Assembly: GCA_964524025.1 (NCBI GenBank)
Contig: CAZGBT010000002.1
Span: 1-64,000 of the forward strand
DNA length: 64,000 nucleotides
Direction of reading: 5' to 3'
DNA from: CAZGBT01 sp964524025
GTDB taxonomy: Archaea; Aenigmatarchaeota; Aenigmatarchaeia; CG10238-14; EX4484-224
The notes under the pieces are model-generated. The model ran no database searches, was not told the origin of the DNA, and saw nothing but the letters and a program-made list of their open reading frames with translations. Shown piece by piece: positions 48,880-57,891 of the stretch. Position 1 is the stretch's first letter. Each line of letters opens with the position of its first letter. A program made the translations under genes and the position numbers.

Positions 48880-51239
48880 TTAAAAAAGTCGTTTTAAAGA
48901 ATTGGAGGTCCCATCTTTTCTCTGAATTTGAATTTTCTAAGGGTACGAACGCTTTACTAGGTCATCTAGGTAGCGGAAAGACTTCTGTTTTAGACGCTAT
49001 TTGTTTTGCTCTATTCGGAACATTCCCTCATTTACAGACAAGAAAAGTTAAACTAGATGATGTAATAATGAGAAAACCCGAACCAAAACAAAGAGCAGAG
49101 ATAGAACTAATCTTTGAAGTTAATGGAAAGGAATATTACGTAAAAAGGATTGTAGAAAGGAGAAAGGGAACTGTCTATTCTGAGCTAAGAGAAAACGGAA
49201 AACTTCTAGAAGCTCCAAGCTCTAGCAGGGTTACCGAACTGATTCAAAATATTTTGAAAGTTGATTACGAGCTTTTCTTTAGGGCAATTTATTCGGAGCA
49301 AAATCAACTAGATTTTTTCCTTTCTATACCCAAGGGTAAACGTATGAAAAAAATAGACGAATTACTTGGAATTGATAAATTTGAAGAAGCAAGAAAAAAC
49401 TGTGTCACTTTAGCTAATAGATTAACTGAAAGAAAAATAGGGAAAGAGGATTTTCTAAGAATCGTAAATCTAGAGGAGATGGAAAAGGAGTTAAAGGAGG
49501 TCAAGGAAAGTATTTTGAAGATAGAAAGAGAAATAAAGACATTAGAAAAACAAATTGAACAAAATAGAAAAGAAAGGGAAAGGATAGAAAACGAACTTGG
49601 CCAACTTAAATCTATCAAAGAAAAAATTGAAAATTTAGAAAAAGATGAAAGAGAGCTTGTAACTCTTATTAAATCTTTAGAAAAATCAATCGAAGAACTA
49701 AGGAAAGGTATAAAGGAGTTAAGCTACGAAGACGTAAAAAAACTTTTTTCAGAAACAGATAAAATCCTAAAGGATAAGAAGAAGGAGAAAGAACAACTAG
49801 AAACTATATACAATTCACTTAAAGAAAAGAAGTCAAAAATCTTAGGCGAGCTTTCAATGGTTAATAAAAGGATAGAAGAATTAAAAGATGAGATAGAAGA
49901 AAAGAAAAAAATAGAAGAGCAAATTGAAACTCTTGAAAAAAAATTTGGGAAAATAGATGAATTAGTTAAAGAGAAGAAAGAGGTTCTTGAGAAAACGAAA
50001 GAAAAAATAAATTCTTTGCAAGAAAGGTTGAAGATTTTACAAGAAAGTGTTATAAGATTAAAAGAATCCGAAAAAAGATGCCCAACATGCGATACTCCTC
50101 TTCCAGAGGATAAAAGAAGAAATCTAATTCAAAGTAAAGAAAGGGAAATTAGCTCAAAAAAGGAAATCCTTGAAAATTTGCTTAAAAAAGAAAAGGAACT
50201 TAAAGATGACTTGGAATTGCTACAGAAGAAAAGCGAAGAATTGAAAACTTTTAAAATAAAGCTAGAGAAATTTGCAGGATTGGATGAAGAACTTAAAAGA
50301 ATATTAAAGTTGGCAGAAGAGAGGGGAAAGGAGTTAGAAGCTATTAAAAAAGAAATAGAAAAAACAGAAGAAGAAATTAAAAGATTGGAAGAGCATATTT
50401 TAGAGAAAGAGAGAGAATTGAAGGACCTAGAATTTGTACTCAAAACTTTTGAACTAATAGAAAAAAAGGAGAAAGAACTGGTGGATAGTAGAAAAAAATT
50501 AATGGAAATTAGATCTTTTATCGATTCCTTAAGGAAAAAAATAGAAGGAAGAAACGTAGAAGAGTTAGAAAGACGTTTCTATGATTTAAGTCTAAAAGTG
50601 AAAGAAGACGAAACAAAAAAAGAGAGCTTAACACAAATGCTGGAAGAGAAGAAAAAAAGAAACGAGGAACTTGCTTTTAAAATAAACCAGTACAAAAAGG
50701 AAAAGAAAGAAATAGAAAAATTAGAAAAACTTATAAAAGATCTTAAAATTTTGGAGAAAGGCTTACAAATTACTCAAGAAGAGCTAAGAAAAAGATTTGT
50801 TTCAGCTGTGAATGCAGCCATGGAAAGGATTTGGGAAAGTATTTACCCGTATAGGGATTTCATTGGAATTAGGCTTAATGTAGAGGGTGGGGATTATGTG
50901 CTGCAACTTCAAGAAAGAAGTGGTAAGTTTATAAATGTTGAAGGAATAGCATCAGGTGGAGAAAGAAGCCTAGCCTGCTTAGCTCTCAGAATTGCTTTTT
51001 CCCTTGTATTGGCTCCTCATTTAAGGATTTTGGTCTTAGATGAACCAACTCATAACTTAGATAGAAAGGCTATAAAAGATTTTGCAAGAACTCTGAGGGA
51101 GAACATTCATGAATTTATAGACCAAGTATTCTTGATAACACACAACCCTGAGTTGGAGGAAGCTATTACAGGTTTTGCTTATAGATTGGAAAGAGATAAA
51201 TCGCGTGACGAACCAACCAGAGTTATTAGAATCATTTAA
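48876..51239 (+). CDS. rad50: DNA repair ATPase Rad50
   Basis: 787 aa. Walker A GHLGSGKTSVLDAICFALFG near the N-terminus, long antiparallel coiled coils with the zinc hook CPTCDTPL at about residue 407, the ABC signature ASGGERSLACLALRIAFS and Walker B LRILVLDEPTHNLD at the C-terminus. It works as the SMC-like partner of Mre11. The stop overlaps the convergent herA stop by 8 bp. Confidence 0.95.
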   Translation: MIKKVVLKNWRSHLFSEFEFSKGTNALLGHLGSGKTSVLDAICFALFGTFPHLQTRKVKLDDVIMRKPEPKQRAEIELIFEVNGKEYYVKRIVERRKGTVYSELRENGKLLEAPSSSRVTELIQNILKVDYELFFRAIYSEQNQLDFFLSIPKGKRMKKIDELLGIDKFEEARKNCVTLANRLTERKIGKEDFLRIVNLEEMEKELKEVKESILKIEREIKTLEKQIEQNRKERERIENELGQLKSIKEKIENLEKDERELVTLIKSLEKSIEELRKGIKELSYEDVKKLFSETDKILKDKKKEKEQLETIYNSLKEKKSKILGELSMVNKRIEELKDEIEEKKKIEEQIETLEKKFGKIDELVKEKKEVLEKTKEKINSLQERLKILQESVIRLKESEKRCPTCDTPLPEDKRRNLIQSKEREISSKKEILENLLKKEKELKDDLELLQKKSEELKTFKIKLEKFAGLDEELKRILKLAEERGKELEAIKKEIEKTEEEIKRLEEHILEKERELKDLEFVLKTFELIEKKEKELVDSRKKLMEIRSFIDSLRKKIEGRNVEELERRFYDLSLKVKEDETKKESLTQMLEEKKKRNEELAFKINQYKKEKKEIEKLEKLIKDLKILEKGLQITQEELRKRFVSAVNAAMERIWESIYPYRDFIGIRLNVEGGDYVLQLQERSGKFINVEGIASGGERSLACLALRIAFSLVLAPHLRILVLDEPTHNLDRKAIKDFARTLRENIHEFIDQVFLITHNPELEEAITGFAYRLERDKSRDEPTRVIRII

Positions 51240-52704
51240 ACGCTTCTAGATCTTCCTTTACTCTATTTTTCTCATTAACAAATTCCATTAAGCATTTTTC
51301 AAACCTTCCGAAATCTTCTATTTCTTTTGAAATCCTCTTCCTGACCTTAATTAAAACAGGGTAGTTTACAGCTTCACCTATAATGAAAGCCTCTCCTACT
51401 CTTAACCCTGGTAACATTGAAGCTATTTCTGATGTCATGGCTTCGCAAGATTCACAAATATGCCTTATGTCATAGGGATTCACTATCCTTAAGACTATGA
51501 ACGTATTACATTGACTGAGAGCGGTAGTAGAAAGCCTAATTGGTCTTTGAGAAATTAAAACTAAAGAAAAATTAAATTTTCTTCCCTCTCTAGCTATAGT
51601 CTCTATTATTTCACGAGAAATAGCAAACTCTCTTTCCCTTATCTGCGGGACGAATTGGTGGGCTTCCTCTATAAACATTATAACTGGTGGTATCTTGTTT
51701 GACCTTCTAGCCTCAAAGAGTTTCCTTGCTATATAAGTTACTATGATTTGCTTTTCTCTTAGTTTAATAAAATCCGAAAGGTCTATTACACTTAATTGAT
51801 TTGGCGATGCTAAATCTTCGAAACTAGGAGAATCGAAATTTGAAAAAAGCTTTGTCGAAGCTAGAGTAGAAAGCCAAGAAAGTAATGCAAATTTAGTTTT
51901 TGAATTTATATCACTAAGCTCTATAGCCTGCATTAACTCTTCTATTCCATAATTTTTCTTAACTTCCTTAAGCTTTTCTATCACCCTTTCAAGATCTCTT
52001 CTCTGAACTATTGACATTTGAGGGAGAAATTCTGAAAAGTTAAGAGCAGAAAGTTTTGATGTATCAATTTTAATTTGCTCTCTTCCAAAAATTTTAGTTT
52101 TTTCTGAAAATTCTTTTGAAAGCTTAAACGATTTGTATTCGCCATGAGGATCTATTACTATTATAGCAGGAGAAATATCCCTCTTAAGAAGTTCTTCTAT
52201 TAAAGTGGAAGCTAAATAACTTTTTCCTGCCCCACTTACAGCCAATATTGCTAAATGTTTTTGAAAAAGTTTTGAAAGATTTAATCTTACTTCAACGTTA
52301 TGTAAAAATACACTCCCAATTTTTAGCCCATCATCGCTAAAACCAAAAAAATCCTTTATTAGCGATGGCGAAGCCTCAAAGACTTCCTCTCCAGGAGACG
52401 GCGGAGTCACAACTCTTACTTTTTCTCCATCCTTTACCAACCCTAAACAATTAACCTCTGCTATTAAGTATTCCCATCGGTCAAGGGGAAACTTAAAGAA
52501 AGCTTCCTCTCCAAAATTCTTTACTACTTCTGCATTCATGAAATACCTGTTGGTTTTAATAACGTTATACACTCTTCCTACCAATTTGCCTTCTCCTGTT
52601 TTTACTTCAACAAGCATTCCTCTTTTGATAGGATTTTCTGCCACAAAATAAAATTTTTCGCAATTTGGTGTATTTCCTATACAAATTACTTTGCCAAGCC
52701 TCAC
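51232..52704 (-). CDS. herA: HerA-type DNA-pumping ATPase
   Basis: 490 aa. The N-terminal HAS-barrel (residues about 1-120) precedes a FtsK/HerA-type ATPase: Walker A AVSGAGKSYLASTLIEEL, Walker B VIMFIEEAHQFVP, and ISQRPI (arginine sensor region). HerA works with NurA and Mre11-Rad50 in end resection. It is convergent with rad50 here and nurA is not seen in the window. Confidence 0.93.
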   Translation of the reverse strand: MRLGKVICIGNTPNCEKFYFVAENPIKRGMLVEVKTGEGKLVGRVYNVIKTNRYFMNAEVVKNFGEEAFFKFPLDRWEYLIAEVNCLGLVKDGEKVRVVTPPSPGEEVFEASPSLIKDFFGFSDDGLKIGSVFLHNVEVRLNLSKLFQKHLAILAVSGAGKSYLASTLIEELLKRDISPAIIVIDPHGEYKSFKLSKEFSEKTKIFGREQIKIDTSKLSALNFSEFLPQMSIVQRRDLERVIEKLKEVKKNYGIEELMQAIELSDINSKTKFALLSWLSTLASTKLFSNFDSPSFEDLASPNQLSVIDLSDFIKLREKQIIVTYIARKLFEARRSNKIPPVIMFIEEAHQFVPQIREREFAISREIIETIAREGRKFNFSLVLISQRPIRLSTTALSQCNTFIVLRIVNPYDIRHICESCEAMTSEIASMLPGLRVGEAFIIGEAVNYPVLIKVRKRISKEIEDFGRFEKCLMEFVNEKNRVKEDLEAFK

Positions 52705-52755
52705 ACTATACCTTTTTAGATATGAAATAAAAATTTATCCATACTTCTTTTCAAT

Positions 52756-53514
52756 ATGGAGTTTAAGTTTCTCAAGGATTTTCCTGCAATTTTTATTAAA
52801 AAATTAAATGCACTTGTAATAGCTGATCTGCACATCGGACTTGAATTTGAACTACTTTTTAAAGGAATTAGAATACCCAATCAGGCTAAGTCGTTCCTGG
52901 AAAAATTAATGAAAATTTATGATAGAATAGGATACCAAAGACTTATAATTTTGGGAGATTTGAAGCATAAGCTAATAAGAACTACAAGGATAGAAGAAAA
53001 GATAATTAAAAATTTTGTAAAAGAACTAAGCAAAAAATTTGAGGTGATAATTTGCAAAGGAAACCATGATGCAAAAATTTCTCTGATGTTGCCAGAAGAA
53101 GTTAAATTGGCTTCTTCAAAAGGCATTATTTTAGAGAATTTTGGCTTCTTCCACGGCCATGCATGGCCCTCAAAAAAACTCTTAGATGCAAGTTACATTT
53201 TTATGGGACATATTCATCCAGCAGTTTATCTTACAGACGTATTTGGAGAAAGATCTATAAAACCTGTTTTTATTGTGGCTGAGGTTAAGAAAAAAGAATT
53301 AGAAAAAATTTATAACAGAAAAGCGAAGATTAAGAAATTGATAATACTCCCAGCCTTTAACAAATTCTCTGGAAATTTACTGATTGATATTTCTTTTTCC
53401 AGCGAAAAATTTTCAAGCCCACTTTGGAGAATTAATTTGATAGATTGTAGAAAAACTGAAATTTACCTTCTTGATGGCAGATTCTTAGGAAATTTAGAAA
53501 AAATAAAAAGTTAA
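52756..53514 (+). CDS. Calcineurin-like phosphoesterase (COG1407-like)
   Basis: 252 aa with LVIADLHIGLEFEL, LIILGDLKHKL, ICKGNHDAK and FFHGHAWPS plus FMGHIHPAV, the archaeal ICC-like/COG1407 phosphoesterase pattern. The C-terminal part has KFSGNLLIDIS. It is divergent from herA by 51 bp and is presumably a nuclease or phosphatase linked to DNA repair by location only. Confidence 0.85.
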   Translation: MEFKFLKDFPAIFIKKLNALVIADLHIGLEFELLFKGIRIPNQAKSFLEKLMKIYDRIGYQRLIILGDLKHKLIRTTRIEEKIIKNFVKELSKKFEVIICKGNHDAKISLMLPEEVKLASSKGIILENFGFFHGHAWPSKKLLDASYIFMGHIHPAVYLTDVFGERSIKPVFIVAEVKKKELEKIYNRKAKIKKLIILPAFNKFSGNLLIDISFSSEKFSSPLWRINLIDCRKTEIYLLDGRFLGNLEKIKS

Positions 53515-53717
53515 GCGGGAAGTTCGGTTATGATGCCACTTTCCAACTCTGTTAAATTTTCTGTATATTCCTCTATTTCGCTTTCAACCATTTTTTCTAT
53601 CTCTGATTCATTATATTTAGTTATAGTTGGTGCTGGAAGTTTTCTAAAATAGATAAGAATAGCTAAAGCTAGTACTATAGCAATTAATGCTATTACCATT
53701 AACACTATCTTCTCCAT
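53511..53717 (-). CDS. Small single-span membrane protein
   Basis: 68 aa. One membrane span at residues 6-26 (LMVIALIAIVLALAILIYF) followed by an acidic tail (ESEIEKMVESEIEEYTENLTELESG). It overlaps the end of the upstream secreted cysteine-rich gene by 13 bp, so the two are probably co-expressed. Function unknown. Confidence 0.65.
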   Translation of the reverse strand: MEKIVLMVIALIAIVLALAILIYFRKLPAPTITKYNESEIEKMVESEIEEYTENLTELESGIITELPA

Positions 53718-54751
53718 GGTAAGATACCTCTCATCCTCCTTTCAACTAACTTTTTGATCGTTTCGTTAACACCCTCTGCTAGCGGAAGTAACTTGCTTGG
53801 AATCCTTCTACACAAAAACGGATGGGCTGCACAAAATTCTTTACATTTTTCTTCTTCTTGATGTTCAATGCAATACTTCACCATGTAAGCCTTCTCTAAA
53901 AATCGCTGAGCCCTCTTTATTTTAGCGCATTTTGGATCTTCTGGATTTTTAAGGCAGTATTCTATTAACCTTTTAGTTTTTAAACTCACACAAATTCTTG
54001 CTAACGGATGTTTTTTACAATATTTTTCTGTAACTTTTAGCTTAAACTTCTCGCAAAACGTACTTTCTGGATTCTTTTTGCAATAAGAGACAATCCATTG
54101 CCTACATCTTTCATCCTCCAAATTCAGCAAGCAGTAAACTCTCTTTATAGCTATGCACCTTCTATCGTTTGGATGGTCTCTGCAAAATCTTGCAATCTTT
54201 TCTCTACAGTTTTCGTCGAAAGTTACATTACAATAAGCTGGACCTATTCCTTTAATCTCTCTTTTGCATATTTCCGGATGTTTTTTACAAGCCTCTTTTA
54301 TTTCTTCAAAAATTTCATAACGTTTTGGCAATCTTTTTGCTTCAAGTACGTAAGCGTAATAAACTTTATTATTAAGCGTTAGCTTTCCTACCCAAATCAG
54401 ATTCTCTCCTTTTATCGTTAAGGTAAGATTAATGCTTCCCTTTAAAGTATTATTCTGATATAGTTCAGCGTAAAATGTATCGTTTACTTGGTGAATGTTC
54501 TTTAGTCTAAATCTTTCGTTGTCAAAGAAAAGTAAACCGAAATCTATTTCTTTACTTACACCACCAACAGCCACTTTTACTCTTATTACTCCAATTTTTA
54601 AGACGTAAGGCTGGAGCATGTTGCTTGGGTCTATCGCTATTCCTCTCCCTAAAACTCTTACCATCTTTATTTTTGGCTTTACTGGTTGAGCAAAAGCTAC
54701 CGGTAGAAAAGCTAATACTAAAGCCAGAAAAAGCAAGTTTCTAGCTTTCAT
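53705..54751 (-). CDS. Secreted protein with nine-unit cysteine array
   Basis: 348 aa. A signal peptide (LLFLALVLAFLPVAFAQP) leads to a beta-rich domain (residues about 27-140). After that come nine short units of [YFA]C-x6-8-C, six of them exactly C-x8-C and many containing HP or NP between the cysteines (YCKKNPESTFC, YCKKHPLARIC, YCLKNPEDPKC). Each unit probably makes a disulfide-closed helix pair, so the array is a rod-like extracytoplasmic repeat. I do not recognise the family. It is co-oriented with aIF5B and with the small membrane protein downstream. Confidence 0.75.
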   Translation of the reverse strand: MKARNLLFLALVLAFLPVAFAQPVKPKIKMVRVLGRGIAIDPSNMLQPYVLKIGVIRVKVAVGGVSKEIDFGLLFFDNERFRLKNIHQVNDTFYAELYQNNTLKGSINLTLTIKGENLIWVGKLTLNNKVYYAYVLEAKRLPKRYEIFEEIKEACKKHPEICKREIKGIGPAYCNVTFDENCREKIARFCRDHPNDRRCIAIKRVYCLLNLEDERCRQWIVSYCKKNPESTFCEKFKLKVTEKYCKKHPLARICVSLKTKRLIEYCLKNPEDPKCAKIKRAQRFLEKAYMVKYCIEHQEEEKCKEFCAAHPFLCRRIPSKLLPLAEGVNETIKKLVERRMRGILPWRR

Positions 54752-54755
54752 ATTC

Positions 54756-57152
54756 TCAAATTAACTTTCTTTTTTTAAATTCTTCCAAAAGTTCTTTTTC
54801 GCTTTCTGTTATTTTGTCCTTTAGTTCTTCCAACAACTCCAAATCTTTTTTAGAAAGTATAGAAACTAATATGTCACCTTCTTTAAAAGTTCTGCCAGCA
54901 ACTGGCTCGTCCATACTAATAGCTACTTTATCTCCAGGTAACGCTTTCTGTATAGATTCTCCATGAACCTGGATTTCTTTTATTTTTCCAACAAATTTTC
55001 CATCAAGTTTTTGGAGCGAAACTTTTGGTTTTAAATAGCCAGCTAAAACTTCTACTCCTACTATGCAAGGTTTGCTACTTCTAAATATGCAACCCTTTAG
55101 GACTTTAACTTTTACAGGTCTTGTAACCATTTCCAGCTTTTCTTTTATCTCCCTTTCTCTTTCTTCTTTTACCCACTTTTCGTATTCTTCGACAATCCTG
55201 TAGATTATATTTCCTTCTATTAACTTTACACCAAAATCTTTTGCCATCGCCTTTATGTCTTCAGGAACTTTTACGTTAAAAGCAAAAATAACCTTTTTAT
55301 ACCTATCTGAAAAGTTTTTCATTTCTATTAAATCCTCTTTCTTAGGAGGCCCAACTTCTGCTTTTCTTATTTCAATACCTTTTTCACTTAGCATTTTCAG
55401 CATGGCTTCTAAACTTCCTAAAGTATCTGCCCTAACTATTACACCTTCTATGCTTTTTGAAAATTCTATTTTCTCAACTTCAGCTTTAATGGCACTTTTA
55501 GCCTTTTCAATATCTTCTTCTCTCCTAACTGCTATAAAAGGTGAACCAGCTATTACCCTATCCAGGTTTGGGGCAAATATTTTAACACCAGCAGCTGCTC
55601 TAACTTCCTCTACGTTAACAAACTTTTTTTCAACCCTTATTTCCTGAAGTGGTCTAGGAAGCAATAAAGCTCTAATTTTAGTAACAAGCGGCTCTTTCAT
55701 TCCAATTACTAAATAATCTCCCCTTCTAAGACTTCCATCGTACAGAATTACATCAATAGTAGTTCCTAACCCTCTCTCCTCTTTTACTTCTAAAACAGAA
55801 CCTCTAGCTATTCCAGACAACTTTAGCCTATCTTTCAAAAATTTTTGTGCCAAGCCTGCAAGCACCATTAAAAGTTCTGGGACTCCTTCTCCTGTAATTC
55901 CTGAAACGGGAACTATCGCAACTTGCTTTTTAAAATCTTTAACCTTATCAAACCTTTCGGCTTCAAAACCTCTTTCTATAAATTGCGAAATTAAAAAGTA
56001 AATCTTCTTTTCCAATTCCTCTTTAACATAATCTGGTTGCTTTTTAAAACTTTCTATAAAACATTCATTTTCATGAATAATCCATCCAGGGATTTTATCT
56101 ATTTTAGTAGCCGCGACTACAAAAGGAACTTTAAATTGCTTTAATATGAAAAGACTCTCATCTGTCTGTTCTTTAAATCCTTCATTTACATCTATTACTA
56201 AAATAGCTAGGTCAGCAACGCTTCCTCCTCTTTTTCTTAGAGAAGTAAAAGCTGCATGGCCTGGTGTATCTATAAAAAGTAAGCCTGGTACTTCAAGCTT
56301 TACTTTAAACTTCTCTAAAAGATTTCCGCATATTTTTTCTATAATTTCAAGCGGTACATAAGAGGCTCCAACATGTTGGGTAATTTGTCCTGGTTCGGAT
56401 TTGCAAACCGAGGTTCCTCTTATCTTATCAAGAAGTGTTGTGTTATGGACTATTACATTATTAGCTATAAAGTTTTGGAAATGAGGAATGGTTAAATCAT
56501 AAACAAAACCTTTGTATGGTATTTTTCTCTTTCTTATTATTCTAACGAATTTTAATTCCTTTCTCCTTTTTTTGCAAACTTTAACGAGCGTCCATTTATT
56601 TCTAATTCTTTTTATTTTGCATAAGATACCAACACGAAGTAAGATTGTTTTTAAATTTAACAACGTAGAATAGTCTGAATACTTAAATTTTCTTAAAATG
56701 TTTTTAGCAAGTTTCTTTAGCAAGTAATTAGGTATTTTATATAAGCTGTTGATGCTTATATCTTGTGTATTTTCCTCAATATTTTTTACATCTATAGGCA
56801 ATCTTAACGGGATTGCTATTCTATCTCCTTCAAAAATGCTCTCACAACTTACCCAGCCATCTTTAGTTAGGAAAGGGTGTTCTGGTGTTACTTTTATCTT
56901 ATCGCCCAATTCAGTTTCTATTTCATAAAGGAAACTGTTTATAAAAATCTTCCATGCAAAATTAATCCTTGATTTAAATAGAGATGAGCCGTCTGTACTT
57001 ATAACAGACTCTTTACCTTTAAAATTTTCAACTAAATCTTTAATCTTAACTATTCTCCCGTCAGCTAAAATTACCTTTTCTGATGGATGTAGACACTTTC
57101 CATGATCTATATGACCTATTGTTACTATTATTGGAGACCTTATTTTTTCCAT
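54756..57152 (-). CDS. infB: Translation initiation factor aIF5B with intein
   Basis: The mature host protein is about 580 aa. The N-terminal GTPase has G1 GHIDHGK-TTLLD (split by the intein), DTPGHAAFTSLRKRGG (G3), and ATKIDKIPGW (G4), followed by EF-Tu-like domain II, the domain III region (ADTLGSLEAML) and domain IV. Ribosomal-subunit joining is the role. I choose ATG 57152 (MEKIRSPIIVTIGHIDHGK) because the longer frame from 57284 would overlap the divergent gene at 57238 and has no family match. The intein lies at 56442-57095. Confidence 0.93.
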   Translation of the reverse strand: MEKIRSPIIVTIGHIDHGKCLHPSEKVILADGRIVKIKDLVENFKGKESVISTDGSSLFKSRINFAWKIFINSFLYEIETELGDKIKVTPEHPFLTKDGWVSCESIFEGDRIAIPLRLPIDVKNIEENTQDISINSLYKIPNYLLKKLAKNILRKFKYSDYSTLLNLKTILLRVGILCKIKRIRNKWTLVKVCKKRRKELKFVRIIRKRKIPYKGFVYDLTIPHFQNFIANNVIVHNTTLLDKIRGTSVCKSEPGQITQHVGASYVPLEIIEKICGNLLEKFKVKLEVPGLLFIDTPGHAAFTSLRKRGGSVADLAILVIDVNEGFKEQTDESLFILKQFKVPFVVAATKIDKIPGWIIHENECFIESFKKQPDYVKEELEKKIYFLISQFIERGFEAERFDKVKDFKKQVAIVPVSGITGEGVPELLMVLAGLAQKFLKDRLKLSGIARGSVLEVKEERGLGTTIDVILYDGSLRRGDYLVIGMKEPLVTKIRALLLPRPLQEIRVEKKFVNVEEVRAAAGVKIFAPNLDRVIAGSPFIAVRREEDIEKAKSAIKAEVEKIEFSKSIEGVIVRADTLGSLEAMLKMLSEKGIEIRKAEVGPPKKEDLIEMKNFSDRYKKVIFAFNVKVPEDIKAMAKDFGVKLIEGNIIYRIVEEYEKWVKEEREREIKEKLEMVTRPVKVKVLKGCIFRSSKPCIVGVEVLAGYLKPKVSLQKLDGKFVGKIKEIQVHGESIQKALPGDKVAISMDEPVAGRTFKEGDILVSILSKKDLELLEELKDKITESEKELLEEFKKRKLI
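56442..57095 (-). other. Intein in the aIF5B P-loop
   Basis: A 218-aa insertion splits GHIDHGK|TTLLD. It begins with Cys1 (CLHPSEKVILADGRIVKI, block A), has the block B pattern DKIKVTPEHPFLTKDGWVS, and ends with block F/G (YKGFVYDLTIPHFQNFIANNVIVHN), followed by Thr+1. The Cys1, block B His, penultimate His and terminal Asn needed for splicing are present. The middle (about residues 170-235 of the ORF, with LLNLKTILLRVGILCKIKR) resembles the degraded C-terminal end of a LAGLIDADG endonuclease. The intein is probably splicing-competent without homing activity. Confidence 0.88.
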
Positions 57153-57189
57153 GGATAATGAATAAGATTTTGGAGTTTTGTTTGTTTGT

Positions 57190-57214
57190 ATAACAGTGTT
57201 ATAGAACATTCTAT
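57190..57214. promoter_or_regulatory. Adjacent palindromes in the infB / 57238 divergent promoter
   Basis: Two inverted repeats share this space: ATAACA-G-TGTTAT (57190-57202) and ATAGAA-CA-TTCTAT (57201-57214). They overlap a TATA-like ctataaaaaac (57211-57221) for the plus-strand gene and lie about 40-60 bp upstream of the infB start. They are candidate operators, or an AT-rich coincidence. Confidence 0.35.
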
Positions 57215-57237
57215 AAAAAACTAATTTAAAATCAATT

Positions 57238-57669
57238 GTGCTTTTAACAAGGGAACTAAAACCTTTAGCAATCTGCCTGTGCATAGAATTTTTGCTCGAT
57301 ACAAAAAGGTTAAAGCACGAATTTTGCGATAATATTTTCTCTGTACTAAAAGATGAAAGACTAAAAAGAGATCTTTATGAAGTAAAGAAAAAACTAATTT
57401 TTGGAAAAGAAGATATTTTTCTTAGCGGCTACAAATTCTGCCTAATAAATTTGTTTGACGAACTAGTAGGAATCTTAGAGAAGGAGTTTAAACCTTTTAA
57501 CTTAAGCAAGACTAACCAAATCTTGCAGGTCTGCAAAAACTTGATTAGCTTGATAAAAGACGGAGATTTTAAGGAAATTGAAAGAAGTAGCAAAGATTTT
57601 AAAGTAAATGTATTGTTTCCGCTAACCGAACTTATAAAGGAAAAACTAAAATCTAAGCAAATAGAGTAG
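57238..57669 (+). CDS. Helical protein, unknown function
   Basis: 143 aa, all-helical in appearance, with five Cys (C14, C16, C29, C69, C104 region) but no recognised zinc pattern. It starts with GTG 57238; TTG 57236 is not in frame. A TATA-like ctataaaaaac about 24 bp upstream fits a leaderless start. It is divergent from infB and overlaps the tail of a small membrane-protein gene at its 3' end. Confidence 0.65.
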   Translation: MLLTRELKPLAICLCIEFLLDTKRLKHEFCDNIFSVLKDERLKRDLYEVKKKLIFGKEDIFLSGYKFCLINLFDELVGILEKEFKPFNLSKTNQILQVCKNLISLIKDGDFKEIERSSKDFKVNVLFPLTELIKEKLKSKQIE

Positions 57670-57876
57670 TTTTTTGATCGAAGAAAACCAAAAAGTTTTA
57701 GTTTTTACGAAAAAGGCCGTTAGAGCAGAATAGGTTTCTGGAAAATAGTAAGAGAGTAGGGAAATTATGATAAAAATTATGAAAATTAAAAGTATAGCCG
57801 AAAATATTTCTTTCAAAGCTTTAAATGCGAGCACTATTATCAGAAGAAAGATAAAGAAAACAACCAAATTTAACAT
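57646..57876 (-). CDS. Small two-span membrane protein
   Basis: 76 aa with two hydrophobic segments (LVVFFIFLLIIVLAFKAL and IFSAILLIFIIFIIISLLSYYF) and a basic aromatic tail. It sits between convergent and divergent genes and overlaps the 57238 gene's end by 24 bp. No family is recognised. Real expression is likely but unproven. Confidence 0.55.
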   Translation of the reverse strand: MLNLVVFFIFLLIIVLAFKALKEIFSAILLIFIIFIIISLLSYYFPETYSALTAFFVKTKTFWFSSIKKLLYLLRF

Positions 57877-57891
57877 AAACTTAATTTAATT

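Noticed and set aside
54756..57284. Longer aIF5B start at 57284
   Set aside because: Would overlap the divergent gene at 57238, and the added 44 residues do not look like IF5B.
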